A program made the translations under genes and the position numbers. 64,000 nucleotides of DNA from Symbiodinium natans (Eukaryota; Sar; Dinophyceae; Suessiales; Symbiodiniaceae): positions 107,501 through 171,500 of the forward strand of contig CAJNDS010002772.1 of assembly GCA_905221605.1 (NCBI GenBank), given 5' to 3'. Of the stretch, positions 32,914 to 43,320 are shown in pieces. Under the pieces are notes generated by a model. The model saw only the letters and a list, made by a program, of their open reading frames with translations, was not told the origin of the DNA and did no database searches. Each line of letters starts with the position of its first letter. Positions within the stretch are counted from its first letter, which is position 1.

Positions 32914-34005
32914 TCACTGTGCGTCACTCTTCGCCGCTCTGAGTCACAAAACCCGCTTTGTTATACGGAGCTGAATCGAAAGCTCACCTAGGCGCTATAG
33001 GCCGTAGGATCCCTTCGACTCGGCCTCATACAGTCCACACAGCGGCTTCTGGCGACAACCGCCGGTCGGTCGGCTGATCCAGTGCCTCAGTTCTTTGGGG
33101 GTTCGTTTTCTCAAACAAAGACATCAGCGGACAATTTCCAACAACTCGAGCTGATGGGGGACGAACGCAGACTCACCGACAAACGACCGCCAACCACCCA
33201 TAAGCAAAGCTTCTGAAACATCTTTGGAGTTCGTAGGGATGAAATTCAAATGGCAGTTCGCCCTCCAGACCGTCGGCACAACCAGGCAGCCTCAGGCGCA
33301 ATAGTCTTGCGGCAATGGATCTCTACAAGGTCGTCTGCAGTTCAAGCAGCTGATGTCTGCTCCAATTCTTCCAGAAGCCTCGCCGACTCGGCATGCAGCC
33401 TGCCTCACAAAGCAAACCGCCAGCAACATGTAATGCATCGAATGCTGGAGGACTTCAGCACGTAGCCATGCCTGTCCGCACTGCCTCAAGGCGCAGCCCC
33501 ACGACCTGCAACAGCAGAGCTCACGGCCTCGCCACCTTGCCTGGCTGGGAAGGCGTTGAATGGGCCTGTAAGAACCTGTGGCCCAGAACCTCACATCAAG
33601 GCACTGCCTATTGACAGTCCATGCCCATGCTCACGACCTCGAACATTTGCACCGGCAATTGCATTTATGACTGCGCGACATTTCCTGCGAAGACTTGCTT
33701 GCGTGTACCACAGAGACTGTCAGGGTCTGCATAGAGCCAGGCCGAGACATACTCTGTTCACACAAGAAGCAGCAGGTCCCTATATGTGCATCTGACAAGA
33801 AGCCCAGACGTAACTGGCATCTCGCGACGCCGGAGAACTAGCTTGCACTCCATACGCCGGTGCGCATACATTTGCCCATGTGGGCACATGTGGGCCTAGC
33901 TTGGCCAGGCCACCCCGCACCCAGATCTCATAGGTCTCTGACAAGGGCGCATTACGCACCCTCTTTCACGAATGAACAGCGACATCTAGCATAGCGACTA
34001 GCTCG

Positions 34006-34275
34006 CTAGCGGCCCGGGAGCTGGAACGCCATTGACTTGACCGCAAGAAGGGCACCTGCCACCGGTGTGGGCTGCACTCGATACTGCTTTGCGCTGTGCT
34101 TTCCAGTATCTGGCCAAATCAATTTCAACTCACTCGGTTCCGCGACAAGTGAGATTGCGCTGCTTCCGGGAGGAATGAAAGGCCCTACATCACAAGTCAG
34201 AAGATGGCTGTCGAATCGCATGTTCTGTGTCTGCTGGTCGTTTAAGATCCTCAGATTATTCCGTGTCTTGTCCAA
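34006..34275 (-). CDS. Coding-like block, possible FN3-like fold
   Basis: Minus frame, 89 codons, TAG stop at 34006-34008. From a GATGTAG acceptor at about 34174 it reads PFIPPGSSAISLVAEPS, ELKLIWPDTGKHSAKQ, YRVQPTPVAGALLAVKS, ending AFQLPGR. The pattern of alternating hydrophobics, then L-x-W-P-x-x-G, then Y-R-V resembles the B-C strand region of a fibronectin type III domain, but only about 60 residues are present and the match is by eye. An upstream minus frame (34477-34256, QADDLVLVHHLEAAPKV) may be the previous exon; I could not make the phases agree. Confidence 0.3.
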   Translation of the reverse strand: MDKTRNNLRILNDQQTQNMRFDSHLLTCDVGPFIPPGSSAISLVAEPSELKLIWPDTGKHSAKQYRVQPTPVAGALLAVKSMAFQLPGR

Positions 34276-34479
34276 GTCTTCTCAACTTTACTTTGGGAGC
34301 AGCTTCAAGGTGATGAACCAGCACCAAGTCATCAGCTTGCGGCGCAGCTCCAATGCTCCGCAATGCTCCACATACAATCCTCTCCTGCCGCTTTGGCAGG
34401 CCACAGCTGTCGAATGGTTCGCCGGACCGGTGACCAGTTGCCAGGAGAGTTAAGGCAATGCGAGACATGTTAGACATGT

Positions 34480-36740
34480 TGCATTAGGCTTGCTTTCCTT
34501 CCAGGCTTAGCTGATGGTGTGCGCCACCATGGATCAAACGTGCAAAGCATCAGGCGGGTAACTCTGCAACAATCATGTGGTCAGTCGCCACGAATCAGTG
34601 TTCAGCAGCTGGGTGCTGGTGTTGGGAAAGGGAAAGGCCCGAATACAGCCCGAATTGAAATGCAACCCCAGCATGCCAAGTCCAGGCAACAGTCCCGGTC
34701 CATAACATCCACAACTTGGCTTCGACCTTGTTTGCCGATGGGAGAGTAACAAGCTTGCAAGCCTCCACCGGAATCTGCATCACAAGCACACTAGATAAAT
34801 TATGCTGAATACGTAATAAGGCCCGCGTTGGCAGATCGCGGAAGCTCGAAGCTTGCAAGTTCTCTCATTCTACAGCAGTAACCAATGCCTGGACTGCTGG
34901 GCAGTGCCCTCCACGCAACTGCCTGGCTCTGCGCCATATTGCTAGAGATTGCTAGAGATTGCCAGGGATCACTTTTTTCTTACATATCTTACACCAGTCT
35001 GCCTGAGAACTCGAACAAATCTTCGAAGCATGAAGGCTTCAGAATAGCATGAGCCACCAACCAGCTCGTCCGGCTTCAATCTCGAGCGCTGATCGCGCAG
35101 ACCCTGCTTCACTGGATAAAGAGGCACAAGATGTCACAAGTCTCACCATGAAAGTTTACAGCGACTAATTACATGATTGCCTCGGATGCCTACAAACAGG
35201 TGTCTGCAAACACCAGCCACAGCAGCCTCGGTACACGTGAGGCAGCGAATGCTAGGCGCTACGTTCGCTCGCATATTCCCGTTCAGAACAGGTTCCCACA
35301 CATCATGTCTGTATTTATCCCATGCCCTAAGCTGGAACATATTCAACTTCAATTCATGGTCTCTCCAAGCATCTCGGCACTCCTTGTGCGAGGTATCTGG
35401 CTCAGGAGGACAAGCAAAGAAAAACTAAAGCCTACAAAATTTCTCAAAGCTCTTCTGCTCGAGTTTCCCAAGATTGGGGCATGATGAAGTCAATGCTGTC
35501 CCGACAGCATCGAACTTGGAGCCAGCTTCAGCGAGCTACAGCAGCTGGGCAAGAACTGGAATCTGCCCCCCCTCTTAGTCGATGTTTGTTCGACCCTCTT
35601 TAGTAGGGAGGTGCTCTAGAAAGACAAAGAACAACCCACCTCCTTTTCCCCATCCCTAGCAGTCCCGACGCCGAAAGACCAGCTTGTAGACCCTTTGTTT
35701 ACTTGGTCTAGTGCCCTGCTACGAGGCTCAGATGCCCACGGTCCCCTACCTCCAGCCCTAGGTTTCGGCCTCCGATTTCGGTCCGAAAAAACAACAAAGA
35801 AGAGGTGACCAAGCTTTAATGGGACCCTTTCAAGGGCCTCCTGTGCAGGTTGTATGCCTTTTTTTGCCTTCTGTGGATTGCCTATGCCCTACGGCCCTAT
35901 GGACCCCTCTGGAACAGCCGATGGGCCTATGGACTTGAACTTGATGACTTGACTGCTATGCACCCCCATCGGACTCGGCCGCCCTGTTCGTTCCAAACGC
36001 TGGAGCCGTTGGCTGATTAGCTGATGAGAAGCACCCTGGAATTCAAGTGAAATGCGCAACTACGAACATCTCAGCTCAAAGCTGGCTCGCAAGACAGAGC
36101 ATGCCGTACATGAGTCGTACATGTACTCAGTCGTACTCTGCATGTACTGCAGCTTCGCACCTGTGCCATATGAAGCTGCAGGCAGCATAAAAAGGCAAGT
36201 GTCCGTACAAGAAGACGCGTGCTCGTGTGGCAGCAACACAGAAATAGTAGCCTCAGACCAGACGGATGTGCCCCTGCCGGCTATCTAGCCGAAACTAGCG
36301 GACCCCTTTCCTCCGCCATTGCTAAGCTGTTCAATCAGAATTCGAGTTCGACGGCATGCTCACTTGGCTCAGGCCGAGGTGGCCCGTGTCTTCAGCAATG
36401 TCATGTGCTGAGCGAGCATGTGTAATTTGTAGTCATTGTAGTGCAAACGCCGCGTCTTGTTCTTTCCTCTCTTTAGTCCCTCTGGGCTTGCAAACATGCG
36501 CTAACTGATAAGGGAACCCATACCAGCCTGAAGCCGCTAGATCGCAGTACCATCCAACATGACCCGAGTCAAGCTCACAGTCGCAGTGCTGCTTTCGAGC
36601 AATGGCAGGGCCAATTCAGCGACAAGAGTGATCCCACGAACTCGAAACACTGCTCACATTGCTTCACCATCGCTCCTCAGCACTTCAAATCAATCAATCT
36701 CGTTCTTGCTTGTCTAGACAACCTTCTCACGCAACAAAGT
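34480..36740. other. Sparse stretch, weak frames only
   Basis: Contains short unsupported frames on both strands (for example 35143-35352 and 36052-36288). I see no repeat array, RNA gene or splice-defined exon. Confidence 0.4.
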
Positions 36741-36785
36741 GTGGAACAACATGACATGACAGCAAAGCTGCGCAAGGCTGCACAA

Positions 36786-37187
36786 AAATGTCAAAACTGC
36801 TCAGAAGGTTCGGTGATTTTGCGACATCGCTCGAAGATTGCGCCGGACAAGCATCTCTTTCCTTGGATCGTGGAGCGGCCCGGACAACCAATGTCGATGT
36901 TAGAGATTATGCGATCTCCCCAGACTTGGCCTGGCTTCTTGCCCGTGACGTCCGAGAAGGCATCCGTGTGCTGCACTATTGTTGCCATATCCTTTCGTGG
37001 GGGCAGCTATGCCATATGCGACCAGCGGTGCTTAGTACCCCTGGGTCACGCAGATAGCTTTGCCGTGGTCAAGCACGCCTCACGGACGCAGCGTGCCTTT
37101 GGGGCAATAACGGGCACCTCACAGTTCTTTGCCTGGCGAGGAACTCTATCAGGCTATATCATGTTGTCTTGCTGTGTCGGGAAGTGA
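36786..37187 (+). CDS. Possible two-exon plus-strand gene
   Basis: Two plus frames read one after the other. First MSKLLRRFGDFATSLED, ARTTNVDVRDYAISPDL, AWLLARDVREGIRVLHY (to about 36985). Then, in another frame, LVPLGHADSFAVVKHAS, RTQRAFGAITGTSQFFA, WRGTLSGYI to a TGA at 37187. An intron of about 60-70 nt between 36970 and 37045 would join them; several GT/AG choices fit. A minus frame at 36988-36791 is also open, so strand is not certain. Family unknown. Confidence 0.27.
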   Translation, partial: KCQNCSEGSVILRHRSKIAPDKHLFPWIVERPGQPMSMLEIMRSPQTWPGFLPVTSEKASVCCTIVAISFRGGSYAICDQRCLVPLGHADSFAVVKHASRTQRAFGAITGTSQFFAWRGTLSGYIMLSCCVGK

Positions 37188-37215
37188 GCTCGGGAAGTGA
37201 GCTCGGGAAGTGAGC
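37178..37215. repeat. 13-bp tandem repeat (GGGAAGTGAGCTC)
   Basis: Three copies, running directly into a (CCCCCACA)/C-run tract at 37214-37248. Confidence 0.92.
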
Positions 37216-37249
37216 CCCCACACCCCCACACCCCCACCCCCCCCCCCAC

Positions 37250-37420
37250 GTGACGACGCGCCTCGTTGAAGGTGACGAATCGGGGCGTCCGGCAGCTTTT
37301 AGCTGCGGAGCCGACGGAGCCAGGCGAGGAACGAGAGGACAGGTCACAGTCGATGATCTGACGGACACTTTGAAAATCTTTGAAAGGCTCAAAAAGGATC
37401 AAAGGATCAATATGGCTCAA
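37250..37420. CDS. Coding-like block, strand undecided
   Basis: Plus: GQVTVDDLTDTLKIFERL then KKDQRINMAQW, a good amphipathic helix. Minus: LILFEPFKDFQSVRQII then CDLSSRSSPGSVGSAAK. The codons are complementary in register, so base compos­ition cannot separate them. One is probably real. Confidence 0.25.
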
Positions 37421-37784
37421 TGGACGAGGGCGACAAGCCGCCCCATGCCCCGTCCCCCCGGTACCTCAGGAGAGCCAGCCCTGACCCAGGAAGGATGGCC
37501 GCTGCATCTCCTGAACACGACAGCGTCACCCGTTCTTTGCATCATTTCGCATCCTTCCGGCGTTGTTCCATGCTGTGTCCTTTCAGCTACCGTGCCGGTG
37601 AGTCACATGTGCGATCATCTGCGCATGAGCCAGAGCGAGGGAAAGGGTGTGGTTGCTTTAGGTTTCGCATGCTTTTGCCTCAACTGGAGGGTCTCCTAGC
37701 GGCCCGCGGTCTGAGGACAATTGGCGACTTGACGCGCACAGATGCTAACTCAGATTGAACAACCTACGCCTGTGAAGCAGAGAC

Positions 37785-38003
37785 CTACGATCGGATCAAA
37801 TCGGGACTGCCTCCTCGACCAGTTGTCGGTTTGGGTAGTTTTCTCAAGTCGGGGGCAGGATCCTCCAAGAAACTTGAGTCTTTCGTGACAACCGTCTCGA
37901 GGACCCTCGGAAAGGTCGTAATGCTTTGGTGCTCAAAACCTTGTTCGGGCGGAGAAACCGGTAGGAAAGCGTGTCTTATTGCTCGCAGCCTGCCAACATA
38001 CAT
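37785..38003 (-). CDS. Possible terminal exon of minus-strand gene
   Basis: Minus frame RVLETVVTKDSSFLEDPA, PDLRKLPKPTTGRGGSP, ending DLIRS and a TAG. It lies just downstream of the 208-codon minus frame at 38647-38021 and could be its last exon. The plus strand is open over the same DNA (KKLESFVTTVSRTLGKVV). Confidence 0.24.
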   Translation of the reverse strand: MYVGRLRAIRHAFLPVSPPEQGFEHQSITTFPRVLETVVTKDSSFLEDPAPDLRKLPKPTTGRGGSPDLIRS

Positions 38004-38020
38004 TCATGGCTCTGAGGATT

Positions 38021-38647
38021 TTACTGTTGTTTTTGTGGTGATTGGCGTTCATCTGTCGGAAATATGAGCAGGAGACTCACGTTGCCCTCCGGCCTAGTCC
38101 TGTGCATGACGCTTCGGGCCGGCTTCTTCGTGTCCGGCGACAGTGGTCGCAAGGATTTGCAGGCCTGAGCGGGTGTCGCAGAGGGGCGCAGTGATCCAGA
38201 GGAAGACAGGGGACAGCTTGAGAACACAACCAAACTGGTGTTTGCGTGATTTCCGTTGAGCATCCAAGTCACAGCATCGCCTTTGTGATCGTCTGCGAGG
38301 TTTCGGAGCGAGGCTGGCAGCCTCCACTCGCACAGGATGCTACAGGTCGAGTTGAGCGTGCTTACACAGACCTCGGCTCTGTCAGCCAGCGTTCTCGGAC
38401 GCATGGTGCCGTGAGCCGCCACTTCAGGTTCCTCAACTGCTGGGTGCGGAGGGGCTGGGTGCAAGTGACTGCAAGTGCAAGGAGGGCAGAAGCAAACCTC
38501 AACAAACGTGTCTCTTCTTTGCTGGGCACTGAAGGCGTGCACAGTGAACCGAACCCAGGTCAGCTGAGCGCGAATGGCTGTGAGGCACCTCGCCGCAACA
38601 ATGCGCTTCTGTAAGCGGAGCACATTCAGCGAGCAAGCCCTTGTCAC
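38021..38647 (-). CDS. 208-codon minus-strand frame, product unknown
   Basis: Long open minus frame with sustained protein character from about 38440: RTLADRAEVCVSTLNST, CSILCEWRLPASLRNLA, DDHKGDAVTWMLNGNHA, then a Ser/Pro-rich tail SGSLRPSATPAQACKSL to a TGA at 38021-38023. The first 70 codons are less convincing. A plus frame (38246-38614) also stays open. No domain recognised. Confidence 0.33.
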   Translation of the reverse strand: MTRACSLNVLRLQKRIVAARCLTAIRAQLTWVRFTVHAFSAQQRRDTFVEVCFCPPCTCSHLHPAPPHPAVEEPEVAAHGTMRPRTLADRAEVCVSTLNSTCSILCEWRLPASLRNLADDHKGDAVTWMLNGNHANTSLVVFSSCPLSSSGSLRPSATPAQACKSLRPLSPDTKKPARSVMHRTRPEGNVSLLLIFPTDERQSPQKQQ

Positions 38648-39011
38648 AACTGGTCATCCAAAGCGCAAGGAGCTTGAGGCGCTCCGCACAACGACATTTC
38701 TCTCCAGGATGGTGCAGCTTTCCTGGAGCAGGCAAGCTGGACCACGCAACAGCTACCAGCCAGACATCAGCAGCTTTCAGTTACTTGACCTCTGCAGTTG
38801 GGCGCAGAGCCGGCGTGGCGACTAGACCTAAATGGCCTCTGATCACAGTGGGCAGATGAGCCCAATGAGCCCAATACTGAGCCAGTCACGCGGGCACGGG
38901 TGCGGAATCGATCGTCTCAATGTCTCAGCCATGACCTTTTGAAAGCACAAGTTGGGCACAACAGATGTTACACATGCGTCCAGATGCATCTAGGAAGCTG
39001 CTGAGTTTTTT

Positions 39012-39260
39012 GTGTCTGCACTCGAAAGGACTGCGCGTGCATTGGGCAGCGAAATCATTGAAATTTTGGTCCGGCGTCCAATGCTGCATTGCAGTACTAC
39101 ATGCCGTTACGACCCACCGAGAAAGGCGGCCCCGCTTGCTCAGGCAATGCGACTCCCATTGAACGCACTGTCAGAGGCGACCCTGCGAAACGACGCCCGC
39201 AGTAGATTTACCGCCACCCACATCAGGAATTGCATGCGCACGTTGGGAATGACACTCTGA
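39012..39260 (+). CDS. Possible plus-strand coding block
   Basis: Plus frame LERTARALGSEIIEILV, RKAAPLAQAMRLPLNAL, SEATLRNDARSRFTATH, ending in TGA. The minus strand is open at 39322-39140 as well. Confidence 0.2.
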   Translation: MSALERTARALGSEIIEILVRRPMLHCSTTCRYDPPRKAAPLAQAMRLPLNALSEATLRNDARSRFTATHIRNCMRTLGMTL

Positions 39261-39899
39261 GCGCTGCTACTCTGCAGCGACTCTCTCAAGTACTCCAACC
39301 AGATTTCACCATTGTGCACCATCCGTGGGGCGTTGGAAGGCTGGAGAAGAGAAGGAACGCTTAAACGAAAGGCCTCACAGCAGGAAGGGGCGCCTTTCTC
39401 TGAGTGGACATCATTAGCGGAATGCGAACTCTGGATGCTGTGATGCTTAACTTACGGAAGTGCGCTTTTTTTTAAGTCGGCATGTTTCAAGCAAACAACC
39501 GAAATTGGGCCACAGCAATTACGGCATATGCACAGCATGACCCATAAGCGGCCCCAGAACGGCAAGCCTTCTCCAGCAGCACAGGCCCCAGGCGCAAGCT
39601 TTGCGCCATGCACTGAGCCAAATGGGCCACGATCGTCCATGTTACGTACGACAAAATGTGTTATTGCATGCGGGCTCGAGATTGGGGTCGAATATCAGGT
39701 CCCACACACCTGACCCAGGAAGCAAGCCTCCGCGGCTGCGCCGTCTGGCCCTGGGACATGACTCGCAAGAAGGACTTGCCTCATTTGACTGGCGAGAATC
39801 TCATACCTTCAAAGACATCCCACTGAACCGGGACAGACTGCTGAAAGCCAAGCTGCCATTGGCTTGCAAGGTAGAAGGTGTGCAGGGCTGAGACATGAC

Positions 39900-40170
39900 T
39901 CACCTTATCCCAAAGACGTCCACCCCCCTCCCCCCGTCTTTCTTCCCCGACCCTGTTGTTTCAACCCCCCAAAGATATCCGTCTGCCATAAAGCCACGCT
40001 TAAAAGTTTGCGCGGACATGTGCGGCCCCATGTTGTTTTGCATGAAGGCGAATGCTTCCTGCGTGGTTTTTGCGTGGCTTTTGCTCGTGCTCGATTTTCT
40101 GTCCAGCACATCCCATGATGCACGTGGATTTCCTTCATCCAGACTGTGGCGTCGTCCGCAAGTGGCTTGG
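39900..40170 (-). CDS. Coding-like minus-strand exon, product unknown
   Basis: After a GGATGAAG acceptor near 40136 the minus frame reads GNPRASWDVLDRKSSTS, KSHAKTTQEAFAFMQNN, MGPHMSAQTFKRGFMAD, GYLWGVETTGSGKKDGG, VDVFGIR then TGA. Its composition is convincingly that of a soluble protein. It lies just downstream (minus strand) of the PPR-like locus and could be the end of that gene or a separate one. Confidence 0.33.
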
Positions 40171-40267
40171 ACAGGGACGCTGCTTGCTCCAGCTCGCCTG
40201 TGTTCCTGCGCTGCCGTTCGCACGCCTGGAAGCGTGACCTGCTATGCCGCTAGACCAATAGTATGAT

Positions 40268-40284
40268 GGGGGGGGGGGGGGGGG
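40268..40284. repeat. Poly-G run (17)
   Basis: G17 followed by TGTTGTC and A9. Confidence 0.93.
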
Positions 40285-40289
40285 TGTTG

Positions 40290-40790
40290 TCAAAAAAAAA
40301 GGTAGGGGCCCCCGAGCTGTGCCATGCTACACCATCCATATTTGCAACAGCAACAGCACCACAACGGCCTGCACCGTTTGGCACCCGTGCTGTTGCATAA
40401 ATAACAGCTCAACATCCCAGTACCAGTTTCTTTACAGATCATGGAGAATTCGTGCAGCCAACACGCGATGTCTGCCTCCAGTGCTGCTGCTGCAAGCAGT
40501 GACTGAATCCTTGCGGCTTGTCTTCTAACTATTTCCAACTCTGCGCTGATCTGCACTACTGCAAAGTGCACTCTCATCGGTTCCAACTGCTTTCCGCGGC
40601 ACTCTAGAGCTGGCCGCCAAGCTCGAGCATTGCGGACTGCGTCCTTCAGCAAATGCCATAAAGCATATGTAGCCGTAATGTAGCCATAATGTAGCCATAT
40701 GTAACCGATGTCGTGTGTAACTTTCTGCGTGTCAAGAGGTGCGCCATCGTCAGCTTTGATCTGCACCCCTTGTTCGGTCCAGAACGGCAT
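40290..40790 (-). CDS. PPR-like segment and flanking coding block
   Basis: Minus frame of 166 codons. The part YALWHLLKDAVRNARAW, RPALECRGKQLEPMRV, HFAVVQISAELEIVRR, AARIQSLLAAAALEADI is helical throughout. A-R-A-W-R-P-A-L followed by L-E-P-x-R-V has the W-x-x-A-L ... P spacing of a PPR hairpin. The C-terminal Cys-rich end comes from a CAR-type repeat and is probably non-coding. Order and strand match ten other PPR-like segments up to 48.6 kb. PPR proteins in other eukaryotes bind organellar RNA. Confidence 0.38.
   Translation of the reverse strand: MPFWTEQGVQIKADDGAPLDTQKVTHDIGYIWLHYGYITATYALWHLLKDAVRNARAWRPALECRGKQLEPMRVHFAVVQISAELEIVRRQAARIQSLLAAAALEADIACWLHEFSMICKETGTGMLSCYLCNSTGAKRCRPLWCCCCCKYGWCSMAQLGGPYLFF
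40663..40708. repeat. GTAGCCATAAT short tandem repeat
   Basis: About four imperfect 10-11-bp copies of (A)TGTAGCCATA. Confidence 0.8.
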
Positions 40791-40851
40791 TGAAGCTCAC
40801 CTAGGAGACCGGCTGGAATACACATGTGTGCTTGGCACCCGGTGTCATCTT

Positions 40852-40886
40852 CAGCAACAGCAGCAACAACAACAGCAACAGCAACA
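40852..40886. repeat. (CAR)n trinucleotide repeat
   Basis: Alternating CAG/CAA units, about eleven. Confidence 0.93.
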
Positions 40887-40980
40887 CTCACACTCACCCC
40901 ATCAATCAGTCAATCAAATCCTCAATCGAGTGGAACATCATGAAACCAATCACTCGGGTTTCAGAGCGAGCCAAACAGAA

Positions 40981-41196
40981 TCAATGCACCTGTGCTTGGC
41001 GACTATCTTTTCGTAGTGAGTGGTGCGTTGCTTTCATCGTGCCCCAACGATCCGCACAAAGCCGGGCCACGATGTTCTTCTGCAGCCGCTGGACAGACAG
41101 CCGATTCAACAGCGCCCAAGCATGCTGCCACTGCCACTCTTTGGCACACACCTCAAGCTCGTCAGTCAGGTTGTCAGTCTCACCCCCTTTTGCCAA
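40981..41196 (-). CDS. PPR-like exon
   Basis: Minus frame with ELEVCAKEWQWQHAWAL, LNRLSVQRLQKN: C-A-K-x-W-Q-W-Q-H-A-W-A-L-L is the first-helix to second-helix core typical of PPR repeats (usual form A-C-x-K-G-x-Q-W-x-x-A-L-x-L-L). The glycine before W is replaced by W/Q, so the repeat is divergent. The rest of the frame (KNIVARLCADRWGTMK) is less like PPR. Confidence 0.42.
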   Translation of the reverse strand: MAKGGETDNLTDELEVCAKEWQWQHAWALLNRLSVQRLQKNIVARLCADRWGTMKATHHSLRKDSRQAQVH

Positions 41197-41328
41197 AAAT
41201 TGGAAACTTAACTATTTTACTTCGAACATCCCCATCTTGATCCTCGATAGAAAGGAAAGAACGCAAATAAGATGCTCAAACAAAGACACATTGATTCAAA
41301 TACGCTTTCTCAGTTCTTGTTTGCAACT

Positions 41329-41400
41329 GGGGTTAAGCACTCCATGGACACTCTGGGGTTGGGCACTCCAGGGACAGTCTGGGGTTGGGCACTCCAGGGA
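41329..41400. repeat. 26-bp tandem repeat
   Basis: Nearly three copies of GGGGTTGGGCACTCCAGGGA plus about six more bases, the first copy diverged (GGGGTTAAGC). Confidence 0.92.
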
Positions 41401-41704
41401 TGAGCGAGGAGTAGACCGGGCGAGGAGAAGAGTTGAGTTTAAAATCTAACAACCCCACACCGAAGCTGGGGAAAAGCAAAACATGGCGTACCTAGGCATC
41501 CTAAGCCTGCGGCTCTTGATACATCCCCCATCTCAAGATAGGCGTGGGGCATCGATCAATGCATTTACGAAGAACGCATCCAGCATGCAGTCGCGCTTTG
41601 CTGCGCCTGCACCGCCGATGCTGGAATGCTGGATCCAGTTTTCCCCTTTCCCGTGCTAGCAATGCGCGGCAGTGGCCGAAATCCTGACTTCGACGAACCG
41701 GCAG

Positions 41705-41773
41705 GCCTAGCACCTGTAGCGCGCACTGCCAGTCGCTTCGGCAAGCAGTCAGCAGTGTCGCATAGGCGTGAGC
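41705..41773 (-). CDS. PPR-like exon
   Basis: Minus strand reads AHAYATLLTACRSDWQCAL then QVLG, followed by a CAG|GTGCTA donor-like site. Y-A-T-L-L-T-A-C...D-W-Q-C-A-L is one of the clearest PPR hairpin signatures in the window. The wider open frame extends 41950-41501 and enters a GA-rich repeat upstream. Confidence 0.45.
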
Positions 41774-41810
41774 ACCTGCACCAAGACGCAGGGGGCACCA
41801 AACTTGAATG

Positions 41811-41857
41811 AGAGATACGGAGAGACAAAGAAACTGAGAGTGAGAGAGAGAGAGAGT

Positions 41858-41888
<31 letters not shown>

Positions 41889-41899
41889 AAAAAAAAAAC
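41811..41899. repeat. Interrupted (GA)n tract with A-run
   Basis: GA-rich purine tract ending in A11. Confidence 0.94.
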
Positions 41900-42044
41900 A
41901 AGAAAAGGAAGGAAGAATGAAAGGCAAACTCCCCAGCCAGGAGACAGCAAGAAGCTTGATCAGCTTGGCCACTCGTCACTTGAATCTAAATTCTAGCGAA
42001 CACGTAGAAACAAGCAGCCGGGGCGCTGCGTCGCGAATTTGGCC

Positions 42045-42119
42045 CCATCAGGAGCAGCATAGCTTCAGCCCAAGCATCGGCAAATACCTCCAAAGCCTCA
42101 ACTCGCTGGGCGTGCAAGG
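42045..42119 (-). CDS. PPR-like exon
   Basis: Minus strand reads LHAQRVEALEVFADAWA then EAMLLLMG. D-A-W-A-E-A-M-L-L-L matches the W-x-x-A-L-x-L-L core. It is part of a 177-codon frame (42519-41986) whose upstream half is G/R-rich from a C-tract and unlikely to be coding. Confidence 0.36.
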
Positions 42120-42809
42120 AACCTCGTGCGAGCCTCAACCTGCCCTCCCCTGCAGGCCTCCCCCCTCCCCTCCATTCTGCGTTGGACTCCTTCAACCTGT
42201 CGGACGGCAGCCCTCCCCTCCTCCCCCCCCCCCATCGGGCCGTTGTTGGGATTGTCAGGCAGCAAGCTTTACCCCGCCACGCGTTGTGCTCTCTGCATCC
42301 ACTGTTCCCCCTCAATGTTGACGGGTCGTTCAACGTCCAGGTTGGGTTAAACCTGTGGGCGTGGTGGCACCCATGTTTCTTCTTCTGTTCAAGCTCCATC
42401 ATCGGCACACCCCCTCGGTGTACATGGTGCTTACAGAGCCTAATCAAGTGGGCGAAATGACTTGTTGAAAAACAATACCGTGCTTGATCTTTAGACAAGC
42501 ATGCGGTTGTTATACGCAATAATGCTAAGTCAATGCTAAGTGTGTTCTCTTGATCCGCAAAATTATTCCATTATTCCTTCAAATAGCACTGGCAAAGTGC
42601 CCTCAAAGTGTCTGCTCAAGAAGGTGGTGTTCCCATGCGGTGTTTTGCAAGCGTGGAAGGCTCCCGTTCTGCTGGCCGCCCTTCGCCACGTCGCCTCCAC
42701 ACCATCACGCAGCCCATGGCTGCCCTCCAACCAAGCCCTGACCGTGCAGCCTACCCTTTTAAGCTCCTGACTCTCCCAAAAAACTGGGATGGTGGGTTCG
42801 GCGATCGCC

Positions 42810-42855
42810 TGCGCGCGCGCGCGCGTGCGATCGCAAGCAAGCAAGCAATCAAGCA
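42810..42855. repeat. (GC)n then (GCAA)n
   Basis: A (GC)8 run flanked on both sides by GCGATCGC-like palindromic sequence, followed by four GCAA units. Confidence 0.92.
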
Positions 42856-42887
42856 ACTTCCAGGCAGGGCGGGGCCCATAGGGCGGA

Positions 42888-43031
42888 GCTCTCTCACTCT
42901 CCCACTCTCCCACCCTCCCACTCTCCCACTCTCTCACTCTCTCACTTTCTCACTCTCTCACTCTCTCTCACTCTCTCACTCTCTCACTCTCTCTCACTCT
43001 CTCACTCTCTCACTCTCTCACTCTCTCTCTG
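42888..43031. repeat. (CTCACT)-type microsatellite
   Basis: About 140 bp of CTCTCACT/CTCCCACT units with irregular CT insertions. Confidence 0.96.
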
Positions 43032-43160
43032 CTAAAATCCAAGCAGCACTTGCATAGCTAATCTCGTCAGGCATCAAGGCTGTCTGGGTTACTTCTTGCC
43101 TGGGCAGGCGCGATCGGCAAACCCTTTCTTTCATGAGTATGAGAAGCATCAGCCGACATG
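43032..43160 (-). CDS. PPR-like exon next to a microsatellite
   Basis: Minus strand reads ACRLMLLILMKERVC (about 43157-43113), then a gap, then ALMPDEISYASAAWI (43083-43037). L-M-x-L-x-x-M followed by L-x-P-D-E-I-S-Y-A-S-A-A is the second helix and start of the next helix of a PPR repeat. The frame then runs into the CTCACT microsatellite, where it becomes meaningless, so the exon should end near 43032. Confidence 0.42.
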
Positions 43161-43320
43161 CGGGGATGCGTGGGGCGAGCTTGGCGCTAATCCCACGGAC
43201 ATGCTCACCTCTTCCGCAGGCACCCCCGTTCCCCCCCTCCCCCCCGCCCACTCAACCAGCACAAAAGGGCAGGAGGAGGCCGCTGAAAGGGAATCCAGCC
43301 TAGCAGCTTCATCTTTGTGA
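43096..43320 (+). other. Plus-strand frame opposing the PPR-like exon
   Basis: A 74-codon plus frame (DAWGELGANPTDMLTSS, STKGQEEAAERESSLAA) is open opposite the PPR-like segment. Since the minus reading has a recognisable motif, the plus frame is more likely a shadow. Confidence 0.2.

Noticed and set aside
37408-37420. TATGGCTCAATGG, partly like the end of the dinoflagellate spliced leader
   Set aside because: It lacks the diagnostic leader core and is not at a gene start. No spliced-leader relic was found elsewhere.
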